Below, in pieces: positions 62,656 through 64,000 of a DNA stretch of 64,000 bases. The position numbers and the translations under genes were made by a program. Within the stretch, counting starts at the first letter, position 1; the number at the start of each line of letters is the position of its first letter. The notes under the pieces were generated by a model. It was given only the letters and a program-made list of their open reading frames with translations, was not told the DNA's origin and did no database searches. Source of the DNA: Mangrovihabitans endophyticus (GTDB lineage Bacteria > Actinomycetota > Actinomycetes > Mycobacteriales > Micromonosporaceae); assembly GCF_014646155.1 (NCBI RefSeq), contig NZ_BMMX01000007.1:62001-126000 (forward strand), written 5' to 3'.

Positions 62656-63423
62656 ATGAGTGAGATCCTGCCGCCGCTACCCGAGGACTGGGAGCGGTGC
62701 ATGGCCGTGGTGGCCCATCCCGACGACATCGAGTACGGCGCCGCCTCCGCGGTGGCCCGCTGGACCGCGCAGGGCAAGCACGTCACCTACCTGCTGGCCA
62801 GCCGGGGCGAGGCGGGGATCGACGGCATCCACCCGGACGAGGCAAGGCCCCTGCGGGAGGCCGAGGAGCGGGCCGGGGCTCGCGAGGTGGGCGTGGACGT
62901 GGTGGAGTTCCTGGACCACCCGGACGGAGTGATCGAGTACGGCACGGCGCTGCGCCGCGACATCACGCGCGCCATCCGGCGGCATCGCCCCGACATCATC
63001 GTGTCCGGTTCGTTCGAGATCCGAATGGCCGGCGGCATGGTCAACCAGGCGGATCACCGCGCCGTGGGGCTGGCCGTGCTGGACGCCGCCCGCGACGCCG
63101 GGAACCGTTGGATCTTTCCGGAGCTGGCCGACGAAGGGCTGGAGACGTGGGGCGGGGTGCGCTTCGTGTGCTACGGCGGTGCCGCCACGCCGACGCACGG
63201 GGTGGACGTGACCGGCGAACCGCTACGGCGCGGCATCGCCTCGCTGGCGGCGCACGCCGAGTACACCAAGGGCCTCGGCGCCGGCGGTCCCGAGCCGGGA
63301 CCGATGCTGACCTGGGTGGCCAACCAGGCCGGGCCGGCGCTCGGCGTCGAGGCGGCGGTGTTGTTCGACATGTACCGCCTCGGCTTCGACGGCCCGTTGC
63401 CGTGGGCCGAGGCAGATTCCTGA
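62656..63423 (+). CDS. PIG-L/LmbE family deacetylase
   Basis: 255 residues. The metal-binding motif AVVAHPDDIEYGAA is at residues 17-30; DIIVSGSFE and NQADHRAVG (third ligand His) follow. The family removes acetyl groups from GlcNAc-inositol or similar sugars: MshB in mycothiol synthesis, or related conjugate deacetylases. This gene is probably not MshB itself, because no other mycothiol gene is near. ATG 62656. Convergent with the STAS gene. Confidence 0.87.
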   Translation: MSEILPPLPEDWERCMAVVAHPDDIEYGAASAVARWTAQGKHVTYLLASRGEAGIDGIHPDEARPLREAEERAGAREVGVDVVEFLDHPDGVIEYGTALRRDITRAIRRHRPDIIVSGSFEIRMAGGMVNQADHRAVGLAVLDAARDAGNRWIFPELADEGLETWGGVRFVCYGGAATPTHGVDVTGEPLRRGIASLAAHAEYTKGLGAGGPEPGPMLTWVANQAGPALGVEAAVLFDMYRLGFDGPLPWAEADS

Positions 63424-63434
63424 TCGGGGCCTTG

Positions 63435-63806
63435 TCACGACCGCGACGCGGTCGAGTGCTCGCGCGCGGCCCGGTCGCCGCCGACGTGCGGTTCCGGGTT
63501 GCCGAACAGGCCGAGCAGACCGGTCACCCAGAGCTGACGATGCGCGAACCGGCTCGGGCGCGTGACGATCAGCTTGACGTCGCTGACCCCGGCCAACTGG
63601 AACGCCGCCACCAGCGCGCTGATGCCGACGGAGTCGATGAAGGAGACGTGCTCCATGCTGAGTTCGATGCGACGGAGGTGCGAGCTGGCCAACTGGGCCG
63701 CCACGGCCTCCCGGATCTCGTATGCGTTCTCGACGTCGATCTCACCCGCCAGGGCGATCTCGGCCACGTCTCCCGCCAATGCCGACGTCGTTATCGACAG
63801 CGTCAC
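63435..63806 (-). CDS. STAS-domain anti-sigma factor antagonist
   Basis: 123 residues. STAS fold like SpoIIAA/RsbV: EIALAGEIDVENAYEIREAV, then the phosphorylation loop SFIDSVGISALVAAF with the modified Ser (FIDSVG). The C-terminal 25 residues are charged and probably flexible. It should be phosphorylated by an anti-sigma kinase and release a sigma factor when dephosphorylated; neither partner is in this window. GTG 63806 follows GGAGGTAAGAGG; GTG 63821 is a poorer alternative. A hairpin directly upstream may affect expression. Confidence 0.88.
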   Translation of the reverse strand: MTLSITTSALAGDVAEIALAGEIDVENAYEIREAVAAQLASSHLRRIELSMEHVSFIDSVGISALVAAFQLAGVSDVKLIVTRPSRFAHRQLWVTGLLGLFGNPEPHVGGDRAAREHSTASRS

Positions 63807-63821
63807 GCCTCTTACCTCCAC

Positions 63822-64000
63822 CCGCCCGGGACATCTTCCCGGGCGCCTTCTCCATCAATGCGCGGACCGGACGCGATGGACTCGCCTGCCGCTCCGGCGC
63901 CGGGGTGGCAGCCCCGCCACGAAGCGCCCTCTCGGGACGCCCGCCGGCAAGGTCACCGCCCTTCAGGTTCGGGGGACTGCCAGAAGGCTATTCGCCGAAC
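63822..64000 (-). promoter_or_regulatory. Structured 5' region of the STAS gene, up to the window end
   Basis: A perfect inverted repeat CGCCCGGGA-n5-TCCCGGGCG (63823-63845) lies 17 bp before the start codon. Farther upstream (63895-63925) GGGGTGGCAGCCCCGCCAC and complementary text could fold into another stem. No known riboswitch class could be recognised. Confidence 0.4.

Overview
The window comes from a high-GC actinobacterium, most likely a member of the Micromonosporaceae (Actinoplanes-like). This is inferred from GC-rich codon use with many GTG starts, a mycothiol-dependent enzyme family, DUF3145, DUF3052 and DUF3311 proteins, a PucR-type (FasR-like) regulator in front of fabD-fabH-acpP-fabF, and an orphan methyl-accepting chemotaxis protein that fits a motile-spore lifestyle. 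There is no phage, plasmid, IS element, CRISPR array or obvious genomic island. The window is chromosomal core with accessory genes inserted, and it ends inside an RNB-family ribonuclease gene on the left.

Layout. 0-8.8 kb: partial RNase II/R-like gene, a 388-residue Lys/Ala/Thr histone-H1-like protein, a SPOR-like small protein, asd, a methyltransferase, a signal-less M15 peptidase, a degenerate GAPDH paralogue paired with a threonine-dehydratase-like enzyme, and a TauE/SafE permease. 8.97-9.38 kb: RNase P RNA. 9.4-16.8 kb: ArsR-glyoxalase operon, secreted SGNH hydrolase, PQQ-like propeller protein, a Cys-cluster orphan, MctP-type carboxylate permease with its DUF3311 partner, and a chitinase. 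16.9-21.5 kb: a minus-strand operon XRE regulator - flavoprotein - Nif3-like - zinc ribbon - RNase H/phosphatase, divergent from a Prim-Pol-like protein. 22.3-26.5 kb: kinase-like, membrane, Myb-like and MDMPI genes and an MFS exporter. 26.5-29.5 kb: a secreted GH64/GH16/metalloprotease cassette. 30.2 kb: tRNA-Val(UAC). 30.4-40.3 kb: ahpE-DUF3052, a fused 2-oxoacid dehydrogenase E1, YjbQ, aceE, a chemoreceptor, and an ArsR/DHFR-like operon. 40.6-46.3 kb: chitinase with ricin-type lectin, gltX, a membrane-anchored protein, an ECF sigma/membrane partner pair, and TetR. 47.0-53.5 kb: the fatty-acid synthase operon fasR | fabD-fabH-acpP-fabF-accD. 53.6-63.8 kb: GH3 lipoprotein, DUF3145, carbonic anhydrase, hydrolases, a HelD-like RNA polymerase-recycling ATPase, CDF metal exporter, PIG-L deacetylase, and a STAS anti-sigma antagonist.

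How the genes work together. The order RNase H/phosphatase - zinc ribbon - Nif3 ... ahpE - DUF3052 ... aceE ... PucR regulator - fabD - acpP - KAS - accD follows the Mycobacterium tuberculosis Rv2228c-Rv2247 backbone. AceE makes acetyl-CoA, AccD makes malonyl-CoA, and the Fab enzymes use it, probably under the FasR-like activator. The secreted enzymes (two chitinases, GH64 and GH16 beta-glucanases, a matrixin-like protease, a GH3 hexosaminidase) point to degradation of fungal or insect polymers.

Most unusual points: the GAPDH paralogue that lost its catalytic His; a palindrome (TGCAACTTGCA) shared by the GAPDH and XRE/Prim-Pol promoters; a FabD with a C-terminal biotinyl/lipoyl-like domain that lacks the modifiable lysine; a 15-bp tandem repeat that shapes the Nif3 N-terminus; the Lys/Ala/Thr repeat protein; and a Cys motif shared with tyrosine recombinases in an otherwise unrelated protein. 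All functional statements are from reading translations; no database search was run.
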